NCBI RefSeq assembly: GCF_030271535.1
Contig: NZ_JASCXJ010000001.1
Span: 1 to 64,000 of the forward strand
DNA length: 64,000 bases
Origin: Nocardiopsis sp. ATB16-24
Lineage (GTDB): Bacteria; Actinomycetota; Actinomycetes; Streptosporangiales; Streptosporangiaceae
Direction: 5' to 3'
In this document: in pieces, positions 6,882 through 21,043 of the stretch
How the letters are laid out: each line of letters starts with the position of its first letter
Numbering within the stretch: position 1 is the first letter of the stretch
Translations under genes and position numbers: made by a program
The notes under the pieces: model-generated
What the model saw: only the letters and a program-made list of their open reading frames with translations
Told to the model about the DNA's origin: nothing
Database searches by the model: none

Positions 6882-9188
6882 CTAGTCCTCATCGCGCCCC
6901 CTCGGCGGGGTGGGCGTACGGTGCACGGGTCCGTCGGTGCGGGCCGGCCCGCCGGACGACACGGGAGCCTGGGGCCCGGTGTGCCCGGGGGCACGAACGT
7001 GCCCGTGCGGTTCCCCGGTGGGTGGAGTCCGTCCGTCGTGGCCGATCGTCGGCACGGGGAAGGGCTGCGGTCCGGTGTGCCCTGGGACGGCGTGTCCGTT
7101 GCCGTTGCCGGTGTCGGACGGCGCGAGATCCCCGTTCCCGTGCACGCCACCCCGTGTCCCCGGCGGCCCGCCACCGTCCGTCAGGGCGCCGGTGATCGTC
7201 ACCGGACTCTCCACCGGTTCCAGCAACGCGCTGGGCAGGAGCGCGGTCGCCCGGGTCCCGCCGTAGGAGGAGGGGCGCAGCCACACGCGGACGCCGTGCC
7301 GCTCCGCCAGCCGGGAGACGACGAAGAGCCCGAGCCTGGGATCGTCGGGGATCGCCATCATGTCGAATTCGGGCGGCTGGGTGAGGGTGCGTTCGGCCGC
7401 CGCGTAGCCGTGCTCGGACATGCCCAGTCCCCGGTCCTCGATCTCCACCAGCAGTCCCTCCGCCACCGGGGTGCAAGCGACGTCCACGGGCGTGCCGGCC
7501 GGGGAGAACTGGGTGGCGTTCTCCACCAGTTCGGCGAGCAGGTGCACCACGTCCGACACCGCCTGACCGTGCAGGAGCACCCGGGGCGCGGAGGTCAGAC
7601 GCACGCGTTCGAAGTCCTCGGTCTCGGCGATGGCGGCCCGCAGCACGTCCACCAGCGGACGCGGCCGACGCCAGCGGCGGGCCGACTGACCGCCGCCGAG
7701 GATGATGAGGTTGTCGGCGTAACGGCGGGCCCGGGTGACCAGGTGGTCCAGGCGGAACAGGCGACGTAGCGCCTCGGGCTCCTGTTCGTGGTACTCGATC
7801 TCGTCGAGCAGGCGGAGTTGGCGCTGGACCAGGGTCTGGTTGCGAAAGGCGATGTCCAGGAAGGCCCGGTTGGCGCCCCTGCGGATCTCGGCCTGGCGTA
7901 CCGCCGACTCCACCGCGGTGAGCTGGGCGGTGTCGAAGGCCTCGGCCACCTGCCCGATCTCGTCCTCGCCGCACTCCTCCAACGGTGGCAGCTCCTCTTG
8001 GACGTCCACCTTCTCTCCACGCTGGACGCGTTCGACGATGTCGGGCAGATCCTCATCGCGCTCCAGGATCTGTCCGCGCAGACGGGTCAGGCGGTCTGTG
8101 AGACGACGCGAGGAACGGCCCACCACCGCGATGGCCGCCACTCCGCCCACCAGGGTGAGCACGGCGGCCGCCGCCGCGAGCGCCACCTGTACAAGGGCCG
8201 TGCTCCAGGCCAGGTCCACGGTACGCGCGGCCTGGACTCCGACCAGGTCGTCCAGCGCCACCACGGACCTGGTGGAGGAGTCGTCCCATTCGGCCGCGTC
8301 GACGTCGATCTCCGTGTTCCACCGGATGTGGGGTCTTTCGTCCGAGGCACCCTCCGTCTCGGGTGCCGGTTCGACGATCGGGGTCCGGGTGACCACCTGG
8401 CGGCTGAGCTCCTCGGCCCGCCCCCAGTAGGGCTGCGCGGTCATCGCGTCGTAGCGTGCCCGCACACTCGGGTGCATGACGGCGTCGGCCGACTGGAGGG
8501 TCTCGCGATAGGAGGCCGTGAGGTAGGTGAAGTGCGCCGTCTCCTCGTAGCTCATCGCCCCGCGAGCGATGTTCCCCGCGAGCAGGGCGTCGGCGGTGGC
8601 GTAGGCCGAGCGCGCCTTGAGCAGTTCACTGGTCAGGACCGCGTCGGTGAGGTTCTCTCCGCCGTCGGTGGTGTGCACGAGCGCGGTGGTGGCCTGGGTG
8701 GTGGCGTCCAGGAGCCCGCCGTAGCGTAGGAGGGTCTCCTCCTGTTCGGCGGTGTGCTCGTCGATGCGCGTGCGCACCTCCGCCAGGGCCTCGGGACCGT
8801 CCAGGAGGGCGATGGCGCTGCGCTGGACCTCGTCGTCACGGGTACCACGCAGGTCCTTGGCGAGCACGACGACGGCCTCCATCGCCGTGTCGGTGGCCTC
8901 ACGCTGCTCGTCCAGGGCGTCACCGACCTCGATGTCGGGTCCGCCCCGTTCGAAGTGACCCAGGTAGACCAGGGACAGACGACGTTCGGAGCGCAACTGC
9001 TCGGCCGCTTCGGAGAGGATCTGGGTTCCCTCACGTGCTTGGGCGACGGCGCTCATGAGCTGGACCGCCCGGGCCGTTCCGAAGGCGGCCACGACGAGCC
9101 AGAGCACGAGGAAACACAGGCTCGGGATCAGCATGATGCGGGTGAGCTGTGCCCGGATCGTCGGCGCTTTTTGGCGGGTTGTGCGCAT
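6882..9188 (-). CDS. nitrate/nitrite-sensor-domain histidine kinase (conservon CvnA type)
   Basis: Membrane sensor of 768 residues. An N-terminal helix (about 18-45), an extracytoplasmic NIT-like domain (about 50-320) and a second membrane helix (about 330-355) lead into a HAMP-like segment and a HATPase domain. The ATP-binding N box (LAELVENATQFSP), G1 (EDRGLGM) and G2 (PRLGLFVVSRLAERHG) are intact. There is no classical H box, as is usual for CvnA proteins. The last about 120 residues are a proline/glycine/histidine-rich tail. The start has GGAGGGG upstream. It belongs to the partial conservon. Confidence 0.85.
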   Translation of the reverse strand: MRTTRQKAPTIRAQLTRIMLIPSLCFLVLWLVVAAFGTARAVQLMSAVAQAREGTQILSEAAEQLRSERRLSLVYLGHFERGGPDIEVGDALDEQREATDTAMEAVVVLAKDLRGTRDDEVQRSAIALLDGPEALAEVRTRIDEHTAEQEETLLRYGGLLDATTQATTALVHTTDGGENLTDAVLTSELLKARSAYATADALLAGNIARGAMSYEETAHFTYLTASYRETLQSADAVMHPSVRARYDAMTAQPYWGRAEELSRQVVTRTPIVEPAPETEGASDERPHIRWNTEIDVDAAEWDDSSTRSVVALDDLVGVQAARTVDLAWSTALVQVALAAAAAVLTLVGGVAAIAVVGRSSRRLTDRLTRLRGQILERDEDLPDIVERVQRGEKVDVQEELPPLEECGEDEIGQVAEAFDTAQLTAVESAVRQAEIRRGANRAFLDIAFRNQTLVQRQLRLLDEIEYHEQEPEALRRLFRLDHLVTRARRYADNLIILGGGQSARRWRRPRPLVDVLRAAIAETEDFERVRLTSAPRVLLHGQAVSDVVHLLAELVENATQFSPAGTPVDVACTPVAEGLLVEIEDRGLGMSEHGYAAAERTLTQPPEFDMMAIPDDPRLGLFVVSRLAERHGVRVWLRPSSYGGTRATALLPSALLEPVESPVTITGALTDGGGPPGTRGGVHGNGDLAPSDTGNGNGHAVPGHTGPQPFPVPTIGHDGRTPPTGEPHGHVRAPGHTGPQAPVSSGGPARTDGPVHRTPTPPRGRDED

Positions 9189-9281
9189 GGCCCCTCCAGC
9201 CGGTGCGGATGCCGGGCTCCAGGAGGGCGCCCCGGCGGCTTTCGGTCGTGCCGAGGCTATCGAAAAATCCTTGCTTTATGC

Positions 9282-9287
9282 TGTCAA
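9282..9287 (-). promoter_or_regulatory. possible -35 of the partial-conservon promoter
   Basis: A consensus -35 TTGACA (minus strand) lies about 95 bp upstream of the kinase start in an AT-rich patch unusual for the window. The matching -10 is weak (TCGATA at an 18-bp spacing). I mark the -35 only. Confidence 0.3.
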
Positions 9288-9388
9288 ACGATCACTATCA
9301 GTTGCCGTTTCTTTGACGGTCCGCTTTCCGAGGGTGTGCCGCGCCGGTTTCCATGGGAGGAGCCGCCCGACTTCCAGGGCCGACGACG

Positions 9389-9417
9389 AAGGGCCGTCCG
9401 CTCGGCGGACGGCCCTT
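9389..9417 (-). terminator. terminator of the complete-conservon operon
   Basis: A perfect 13-bp stem (9389-9401 with 9405-9417) with a TCG loop lies 78 bp after the stop of the CbiX-like gene and separates the two conservon transcripts. Confidence 0.8.
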
Positions 9418-9494
9418 GGATGGCAACACACGTGGGGGCGCGGCGCGTTGTTCGTGCCGGCTCGTGATCGGGCCCGCGGGTCCCGTTCCCGCGC

Positions 9495-10460
9495 TCAGGA
9501 CTCCGGCCGGTGCCGTGAGCCCACGGGGGCCGGCAGTTCGTCGACCGTGGGCGGCTGCTCCACCCCCAGGGAGTTGAGCACCTCGGCGTAGCGCAGGGCG
9601 GCGATCTTGCCCAGCAGACCGTCCGGGCCCAGGGGCGCTCCGAGTTCGGTCCCCAGACGCACGGCCATCGCCTCCAACTCGGGAAGCTCCGGCCCCAGGG
9701 CGCTGGGCGCGATCACGGGGCGCCGGCAGCCGCCCTGGCGCAGCTGCTCCACCACCTGTCCGACCGAGGCCTCATCCTCCAGGTCGGCGGGAAGAACGGT
9801 CAGTCCCAGGCGGGCTGCGAGCAGCACCGCGGTCACGCCCGCGGCGCCCACGGCCCCCTCACCGCCGACCGCGCCGACCACGACTCCGTCCGCCATGGTG
9901 GTGTTACGGGCCACCACGCTGATCAGTCGCATCCGGTCGGCGCGTACGTATCCCGCCTCGGCCAGACGAAGGTGCAACGCTTCGGCGAGCATGGGGTGCG
10001 GGCCCAGTCCCTCGGTGACGCGTACGTTGGCACCGGACCGGGAGACGGCCTCGTCGACCGCGGCGGACACCCCCGCGTGGGGGGCCGTGACCAGAGGGAC
10101 GACGACACCGGCCAGCGGTCGCTCGTGGGAGTCCTCCAGGTCGGTGAGCGCTTCGGCGAGGGTCTGCTCACCGCCCTCGGTGTGCCCGTAGCGGATGGTG
10201 ACCTCGGGCCGGTAGGCCCGCACGAGTTCGGCCATGCGGGCACCGGCCGACTCACCGTCAACGCCCTGGGCCCTCTCGGCGGTGCCCGGAACCGCCATGA
10301 TCAGAGCAGGCGTACCGAACCAGCTGTCGAAGGACAAGGGGTTACGGTGGCGCCCGGAACGGCGCTTGGGCAGTTCGCGTGGGGGAAGTCGATCAGAATT
10401 TCGCATACCAGGATTCAGGTGAGAGGCGGATGGGGGTGCCCGTTCGGGCAGGGAGGTCAT
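9495..10460 (-). CDS. CbiX/sirohydrochlorin-chelatase-like protein
   Basis: A 321-residue protein related to CbiX/SirB chelatases, which insert Co or Fe into sirohydrochlorin. The segments VVVPLVTAPHAGVSAAVDEA and EGLGPHPMLAEALHLRLAEAGY match the second-half pattern of CbiX domains, with a histidine in the first. The usual N-terminal HGS metal motif is replaced by MAVPGT, so chelatase activity is doubtful. The ATG at 10460 is chosen: an in-frame ATG at 10406 is possible, but a TACAAT box sits nine bases before 10460, suggesting a leaderless message. It is the last gene before the terminator at 9389. Confidence 0.6.
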   Translation of the reverse strand: MTSLPERAPPSASHLNPGMRNSDRLPPRELPKRRSGRHRNPLSFDSWFGTPALIMAVPGTAERAQGVDGESAGARMAELVRAYRPEVTIRYGHTEGGEQTLAEALTDLEDSHERPLAGVVVPLVTAPHAGVSAAVDEAVSRSGANVRVTEGLGPHPMLAEALHLRLAEAGYVRADRMRLISVVARNTTMADGVVVGAVGGEGAVGAAGVTAVLLAARLGLTVLPADLEDEASVGQVVEQLRQGGCRRPVIAPSALGPELPELEAMAVRLGTELGAPLGPDGLLGKIAALRYAEVLNSLGVEQPPTVDELPAPVGSRHRPES

Positions 10461-10561
10461 TGCCGCGACATTGTAGCGTTCGGCACCCTGTTTCATGGGA
10501 GTATCCCAGAACGTATACCGGATCGCTCTCACGTGGGTGCCCAGGGTGCCGCCTCGCCCCC

Positions 10562-11158
10562 TCATCGGCTCATGGCCGGGCTCCGCCCTCGGAGGACGTG
10601 GGTGACCAGGGCGACCAGAACCTCCTTACAGGACTCGCGCTCGCGAGCGTCGGCCATGATGACGGGGGTCTCCGCTGAGACGTCCAGCGCCTCACGGACC
10701 TCCGCCTCACCGTAGGCGGTGGAGCCCTCGAAACGGTTCACCGCGACCACGAAGGGGACCCTCCGCCGCTCGAAGAAGTCCACGGCGTGGAAGCAGGTGT
10801 CCAGGCGGCGGGTGTCCGCCAGCACGACCGCGCCGAGCGCCCCTTCCGCCAGTTCGTCCCACATGAACCAGAACCGGTCCTGACCGGGGGTGCCGAACAG
10901 GTACAGGACGATGTCGGTGTTGATGGTGATACGACCGAAGTCCAAGGCCACCGTGGTGGTGGCCTTCTGCTCCACTCCCCCGAGGTCGTCCACTCCGTAG
11001 CTGGCCTCGGTCATCACCTCCTCGGTGCTCAGCGGAGCGATCTCACTGACGGAGGTGACCAGCGTGGTCTTCCCCGCACCGAACCCACCGGCGATGACGA
11101 TCTTGACCGCATGGGGGATCGTCTCCTGTGGCCTGACGTCAGAGTCTGCGGATGCCAT
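10562..11158 (-). CDS. conservon small GTPase (CvnD, MglA/Rab-like)
   Basis: The 198-residue Ras-like GTPase has Walker A GGFGAGKTTLV, switch II/G3 LFGTPGQDRF and a G4 with VNRFEGS in place of NKxD, as usual for this family. In conservons it cycles nucleotide under control of the roadblock protein and kinase, relaying a membrane signal. Its start overlaps the DUF742 gene by 20 bp, indicating coupled translation. Confidence 0.92.
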   Translation of the reverse strand: MASADSDVRPQETIPHAVKIVIAGGFGAGKTTLVTSVSEIAPLSTEEVMTEASYGVDDLGGVEQKATTTVALDFGRITINTDIVLYLFGTPGQDRFWFMWDELAEGALGAVVLADTRRLDTCFHAVDFFERRRVPFVVAVNRFEGSTAYGEAEVREALDVSAETPVIMADARERESCKEVLVALVTHVLRGRSPAMSR

Positions 11159-11633
11159 CGAGTACCGCCTGAAGTACTTTCTTCTCGGGAAGCCGTGTCA
11201 TGGTCGCCCGCGTGCGCACGTCCCCCTCGGCGAGCAGGTCCCCCAACAGGACCCGGACCACGGTGAGGGGGATGTCGAGTCGGGCGGAGATCTCCGCCAC
11301 CGATATCGGTCTGCGGCACAGGCGCAGGATCGCCTCGTGTTCGGGTTCGCGGCCGGGGTCCCCTTGCGTGCGCGCGGCGACCACGATGGTGACCAGGTCC
11401 AGGCGTGGTCCGGTGGAGGGTCGGGTGCGTCCTCGCGTCATGGTGTAGGGACGTACCAACGGACCCGCCGAGGTCTCGCCGAGCGCGACCCCCGAGGAGG
11501 GACCCTCGGACGTCGGATGTTCTCCGCCCCGGTGCCATGTCTCCGTCCGACTTCTCTGCGCCGGCTCTCGGACCCGCTCCGCCGCCACGGCGTGGGGCGG
11601 GCCCGCTCCGTACCTGTCTCCCGACGTGCTCAC
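11139..11633 (-). CDS. DUF742 protein of the complete conservon (CvnC)
   Basis: The 164-residue protein has a variable N-terminal about 60 residues and then the DUF742 domain (RLDLVTIVVAARTQ, a predicted winged helix in AILRLCRRPISVAEISARLD, and a basic ending KKVLQAVLDGIRRL). The GTG start at 11633 overlaps the TGA of the roadblock gene (GTGA), so stoichiometric synthesis is likely. Partner of the GTPase and kinase in the complex. Confidence 0.88.
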   Translation of the reverse strand: MSTSGDRYGAGPPHAVAAERVREPAQRSRTETWHRGGEHPTSEGPSSGVALGETSAGPLVRPYTMTRGRTRPSTGPRLDLVTIVVAARTQGDPGREPEHEAILRLCRRPISVAEISARLDIPLTVVRVLLGDLLAEGDVRTRATMTRLPEKKVLQAVLDGIRRL

Positions 11634-12064
11634 GAACCGGCCCTCCCCGCGACTGTGAGCGGGCCCGGCCGACGCGGTGCGGCGGTCAGGAATTGGCCCA
11701 CCCTCTTGACCCTCAGGTTCATCTCGTAGGCGACGAGCCCGACGTCGGCGTCCTCCGTCGCCAGTACCGCCAGGCAGGCCCCCGCCCCCGCGGCCGTGAC
11801 GAAAAGGTAGGAACGTTCCATCTCCACCACCGTCTGACGGACGTCTCCCCCACCGAAGTGCCGTCCCGTTCCCCTCGCCAGACTCTGGAAGGCCGAGGCC
11901 AGGGCCGACAGGTGTTCGGCGTCCTGGGGCGCCAGCCCCCGTGAGCCTCCGAGCAGCAAACCGTCGGCCGACAGCACGACCGCGTGTTCGGCCCCCACGA
12001 CTCGGTCGACCAGGTCGTCCAGGAGCCAGTCCAGATTGTCCGCGGCCTTGCTCTTGCCCACCAT
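11630..12064 (-). CDS. roadblock/LC7 protein (CvnB, MglB-like)
   Basis: The 144-residue protein is a single roadblock/LC7 fold (LDWLLDDLVDRVVGAEHAVVLSADGLLLGGS, cut here into its visible alternating strand pattern, then a YLFVTAAGAGACLAVLATE strand pair). By analogy with MglB it should be the GTPase-activating or scaffold partner of the CvnD GTPase. ATG 12064 follows the kinase TAA by one base, so it is coupled to cvnA. Confidence 0.9.
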   Translation of the reverse strand: MVGKSKAADNLDWLLDDLVDRVVGAEHAVVLSADGLLLGGSRGLAPQDAEHLSALASAFQSLARGTGRHFGGGDVRQTVVEMERSYLFVTAAGAGACLAVLATEDADVGLVAYEMNLRVKRVGQFLTAAPRRPGPLTVAGRAGS

Positions 12065-12065
12065 G

Positions 12066-14588
12066 TTAGTCGCTCTCTCCCGTGTGATCGTCGACGCTCG
12101 CGCCGACCTGACCGTCACTGCTGTGTTCACGCACGCCATCGCCGGTGTCGGCGTCGATGCCCGCGGCTCGCCCGCGCCGGGTTCCGGCACTGAAGGCGTT
12201 CATCATCCGCCGTGCCTGTTCGGGGCTCCGTTCGACGGGACCCGAGGGGACGGACCCCTCCCGTCCGGGGCCGGGTTCGGTCCTGAGTTGGGGGGCGAGG
12301 TTGGCCTGGCGCCTGCGCCTGGGCAATCGGGGACGGTCCGCCTCGGGACCGACGCGGTCGCCCCGGACGTCGGTCCCGGAGGGACCGCTCCGCTCCGTCG
12401 ACGCGGAGGCCGATGCGGGGGAGGGCGGAGGGACCCGGCGCAACAGAGGGGCGTCGCGGTCGGAGCGCTCGGCCCCCTCGTGTCGGTCGTCGCCGTAGCG
12501 CGGCACCGGACGCAGGACGGGACGTGTGGTGCGAGGCGCCTCTCCCACGGCGAGCAGGTCGGCGCGCTCCCGTTCCTCCGCCGACTCCCGCGGCGCGCAG
12601 GGGACGCCCTGCGTGAGCGCGACGTGGGAACGCTCGGGGGCGGAGGAGGCGATGAGGGCGTTGGGGAGGAGCACCACGGCACGGGTCCCCCCGTAGGGCG
12701 AGTGCCGCAACTGCACCCGGATGTCGTGTTTGACCGCCAGGCGGGCGACCACGAACAACCCCAGGCGCGAGTCCGCTCCGGGTGTCATCATGTCGAACTC
12801 CGGTGCCTCGCTGAGGGTCCTGTTGGCATCGGCCAGTACCTCCTCGGTCATCCCCAGACCACGGTCCTCGATCTCCACCGCCACTCCCTTGGGCACGGAC
12901 TCACAGGAGATGGTCACCTCGGTGTGCGGCGGGGAGTAGGCGGTGGCGTTCTCCACGAGTTCGGCGAGGAGGTGGATGACGTCGGCGACGGCGGATCCGG
13001 CCAGCGACAGTTCGGGGACCGAGGCCAACCGGACCCTCGCGTACTCCTCTGTCTCGGAGACGGCACCGCGCAGGATGTCCATGAGCGGGACCGGGTGGCG
13101 CCAGCGGCGCCCCGGCTGGGCCCCGCCCAGGATGATGAGGTTCTCGGCGTGACGGCGCCCCCTGGTCGCCAGGTGGTCGAGTTGGAAGAGGCTCTCCAGC
13201 AGGTCGGGGTCGTCCTCCTCGCGTTCGACACGGTCCAGCAGTTGGAGTTGGCGTTGGAGCAGTGACTGGTGGCGATGGGCGATGCCGAGGAAGACCCGGT
13301 TGACCCCCGCCCGCATGTCGGCCTGCTTCACGGCGGCCCCCACCGCGGTGCGCTGGGCGATGTTGAAGGCGTCGGCCACCTGGCCGACCTCGTCGTCGCC
13401 GTGGTCGAGTCGTTTCATCTCGGTGTCGAGGTCGACGTGCTCTCCGGCCTCCAGACGGCGCACGATGCGTGGCAGGTCGCTGCGCGCGGTGCCCAGGGTG
13501 TCGGCGCGCAGCTGGGCGAGTCGGTAGACGAGGCGGCCGGCCGAACGGGCGGCCACACCATAGGCGAGGGTGCCCGCGAACAGGGACAGGATGCCGCCTC
13601 CCACGGCGAGGGTGAGCATCCAGGAACTGGCGCCCTCCGCCTCGGCGACGACGGCCTCGGCACGGGCGGTGGTGATGGCCCCCAGGTCGGTCGTGACCTG
13701 GTCGGCGGTCTCCCTCCAGTCCCCCAGTCCGGTGGGCGGTTCGAGACCGTGCCCCTGGTTCGTGGTGGAGGAACCGCCCGCGGGGAACGCCTCGTGGTGG
13801 GCGAGTCCCTCGGCGAGGGACAGCGCCTCCTGCCAGGCTCTGCTCCGGGACAGTGCGGTCACCGTGGGGGCCTCGCCCCCGTCCGCGGCGGAGGTCGGGT
13901 GGACGGTCTCGACACGGTGACGGGCGTCGGAGACCAGTGTCGCGACCAGGGTCTGTTGCGCGCGGTCCACGGTGTTCTCGGCCAGCACGGAACCGATGAT
14001 CGCGTCGATGTGACTGAAGCTCTCCTGGGCCCACATCAGGTCGGTCACGGCCGCGGCCTCGGCGGAGGCGGGCCCGTGACCCAGGGAGCGGGTGATGGCG
14101 GCGTAGAGGCGGATGCCCTGTTCGACGGCGGTGGTGTAGGCGGTGACGTCGACCTCGGACGGAGCGGGATCGGCGAGGGCGGCCTCGCGCAGCTCTCCGA
14201 TCTCGTCCAAGGAGGAGAAGAAGTCCTCCGCCAGGGACCTGGTGGTCGGGTCGTCGGAGTCGTGGAGGACGTCGCGCACCGTGTGTACGGACGCGAGCGC
14301 CTCGTCGGTGAGCGTGATCGCCCCCGTGAACGTCTCCCGCCCGCCAGGGCCCGGGTCTGCGAGGTACTCCGCGCCCAGTCGACGCTCCTCCTGCAACAGG
14401 ACGAGCGCCTCGGCGAGCTCGATCCCGGCCCGCCCGTCGCCGACCGCGGTGCGCAACGACACCGCCTGTACGAGCGTGGCGGTACTCAGCACGGCGAACA
14501 GCGCCAAAAAGGTGATGCTGGGAATCAACACGATCGTGTTGATCTGAGACCTGATGCCGCCGCGGCCGGTGCCTCCCGGGTTCCCCAT
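12066..14588 (-). CDS. nitrate/nitrite-sensor-domain histidine kinase (conservon CvnA)
   Basis: Membrane sensor of 840 residues: N-terminal helix (about 18-44), extracytoplasmic NIT-like domain (about 45-300), second helix (about 318-340), HAMP-like segment, HATPase domain (N box ELVENATAYSP, G1 EDRGLGMTEE, G2 SRLGLFVVARLAVKHD), then about 210 residues of Arg/Pro-rich disordered tail. The start has GGGAGGAA upstream. It heads the operon cvnA-B-C-D-cbiX-like. The shared architecture with the kinase at 6882-9188 suggests an old duplication. Confidence 0.9.
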   Translation of the reverse strand: MGNPGGTGRGGIRSQINTIVLIPSITFLALFAVLSTATLVQAVSLRTAVGDGRAGIELAEALVLLQEERRLGAEYLADPGPGGRETFTGAITLTDEALASVHTVRDVLHDSDDPTTRSLAEDFFSSLDEIGELREAALADPAPSEVDVTAYTTAVEQGIRLYAAITRSLGHGPASAEAAAVTDLMWAQESFSHIDAIIGSVLAENTVDRAQQTLVATLVSDARHRVETVHPTSAADGGEAPTVTALSRSRAWQEALSLAEGLAHHEAFPAGGSSTTNQGHGLEPPTGLGDWRETADQVTTDLGAITTARAEAVVAEAEGASSWMLTLAVGGGILSLFAGTLAYGVAARSAGRLVYRLAQLRADTLGTARSDLPRIVRRLEAGEHVDLDTEMKRLDHGDDEVGQVADAFNIAQRTAVGAAVKQADMRAGVNRVFLGIAHRHQSLLQRQLQLLDRVEREEDDPDLLESLFQLDHLATRGRRHAENLIILGGAQPGRRWRHPVPLMDILRGAVSETEEYARVRLASVPELSLAGSAVADVIHLLAELVENATAYSPPHTEVTISCESVPKGVAVEIEDRGLGMTEEVLADANRTLSEAPEFDMMTPGADSRLGLFVVARLAVKHDIRVQLRHSPYGGTRAVVLLPNALIASSAPERSHVALTQGVPCAPRESAEERERADLLAVGEAPRTTRPVLRPVPRYGDDRHEGAERSDRDAPLLRRVPPPSPASASASTERSGPSGTDVRGDRVGPEADRPRLPRRRRQANLAPQLRTEPGPGREGSVPSGPVERSPEQARRMMNAFSAGTRRGRAAGIDADTGDGVREHSSDGQVGASVDDHTGESD

Positions 14589-14830
14589 TGCGTTCCTCCC
14601 ACGGACTGGTCACGGACACATGTCGGGCGTGGGTACACCGCGCCGGTGCACCGACGGGCCGTGCACTGAGGGAGACGTCACTGTGTGCACAGGGCATGCC
14701 ACGCGTGGTGCCCGCAGAGTCAGGACGCTACCGCACTCTCCTGGCGGTCGGGCGGCGAATTCCAAAATGGATGTCGGGGAGGCGTGGACTCCGTGGACCC
14801 GGTCGTGAAAGGGGCGACCACGAACGCGAA

Positions 14831-14860
14831 CGGGCACGCGCCCTCGGGGACGCGTGCCCG
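14831..14860 (-). terminator. argH (arginine cluster) terminator
   Basis: A perfect 10-bp stem (14831-14840 with 14851-14860) and a 10-nt loop lie 24 bp after the argH stop. It ends the arginine gene cluster. The rest of 14589-14830 holds only the presumed upstream region of the conservon kinase. Confidence 0.75.
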
Positions 14861-14883
14861 GACATCGGGGCGATCGGCGGCGC

Positions 14884-16320
<1,437 letters not shown>

Positions 16321-16450
16321 TCATGGGGCACGGGACCGTCGAGGTCCCGTGCCCGCCGGGGTGTGACGTGCCGGGGCGCCGACCGCGCGGGGCGGCGTTC
16401 TTCGCGGGTGGGCGGAAGGACGTCGTGCCGCCGCGGCCGTGCGCGGACGG

Positions 16451-20121
<3,671 letters not shown>

Positions 20122-20125
<4 letters not shown>

Positions 20126-20907
20126 GATTCCTGGGCCTGGTCGTTGTCGGGGACGGGGACGTCGGAGCCGACCTGGATGGCCAGCTCGGCGAGCACCTCG
20201 GTGAGCAGTGCGGCGAGGGCGTCCTCACCGGGGATGACTCCGCTGGCGCCACTGGCCATGAGCAGCACGGCGTCGTTGGTGGCTTCCAGTGGGTCGAAGG
20301 TCTTGCCGACGGCGTCGACCAGGAGGCGCCGGCACTGGTCCGGGGTGAGTTCGGCGTCGGTGGTCAGCACGCACAGCACCGAGGACACCGAAGGGTCCGG
20401 CCCCTTGGCCATGGCGCCGACGGTGTAGCCGTCGCCTCGGCGGAAGGCGATCTTGGCGACGGTGTCGGTGGTGCGGAGGGCGTCGGCCGCGGCCAGTCCT
20501 CCCTCGCGCGAGGCCTCGGCCAGGGCTTCGGCCGCGCCCCGGCGCAGGGCTTGCAGGGACGGACGGACGCCGACCGCCCCGGCGGAGCACAGTGCGACCT
20601 CCGAGGAGGAGTCGCCCAGCAGGTCGGCGATGTGTTCGGCCTGAGCGTGCACGTCCTGGAAGCCGGGGGGTCCGGTGCTCACGTTGGCCCCTCCGGAGGA
20701 GAGGACCACGGCGCGTACGCGTCCGCCGGAGAGCACCTGCCGCGACCACAGGACGGGGGCGGCGGCGTCCTCGGCGCTGGTGAAGACACCGCCGGCCGCC
20801 CGTGAGGGGCCTTCGTTGACCACCACGGCCACGTCCCTGGCACCGCCGCCCTTCAGCCCCGCGGAGACTCCGGCGGCTCGAAAGCCCTGGGGTGCGGTGA
20901 CACTCAC
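20122..20907 (-). CDS. argJ: truncated, degenerate ArgJ (ornithine/glutamate acetyltransferase homologue)
   Basis: Normal ArgJ is about 390-400 residues and self-cleaves at an Ala-Thr bond, the Thr becoming the nucleophile. This frame gives only 261 residues. The N-terminal half is clearly ArgJ ([31 protein letters not shown]). However, the cleavage site [11 protein letters not shown] is here [11 protein letters not shown] (Ser175-Ser176), three residues before it are missing, the oxyanion CSTG is CSAG (108-111), the STND region is shortened, and about 130 C-terminal residues are absent. The argB start overlaps the stop, leaving no room for the rest in any frame. GTG start with AGGAAGG upstream. 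Either non-functional, specialised, or replaced by an enzyme elsewhere. Confidence 0.85.
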
Positions 20908-21043
20908 GGTGTTGCCTTCCTCATGGATCGGCCGGAAGCGTTGTCGGTATGACGGCGGGGCCCTCCCCGCGAGGACGCCTGGCGCCGCTTCGTGCGCCGG
21001 CGGCGGAGCGGCGGGCGGGTCGTCCCGGTGGGCGTTCGGGGCC

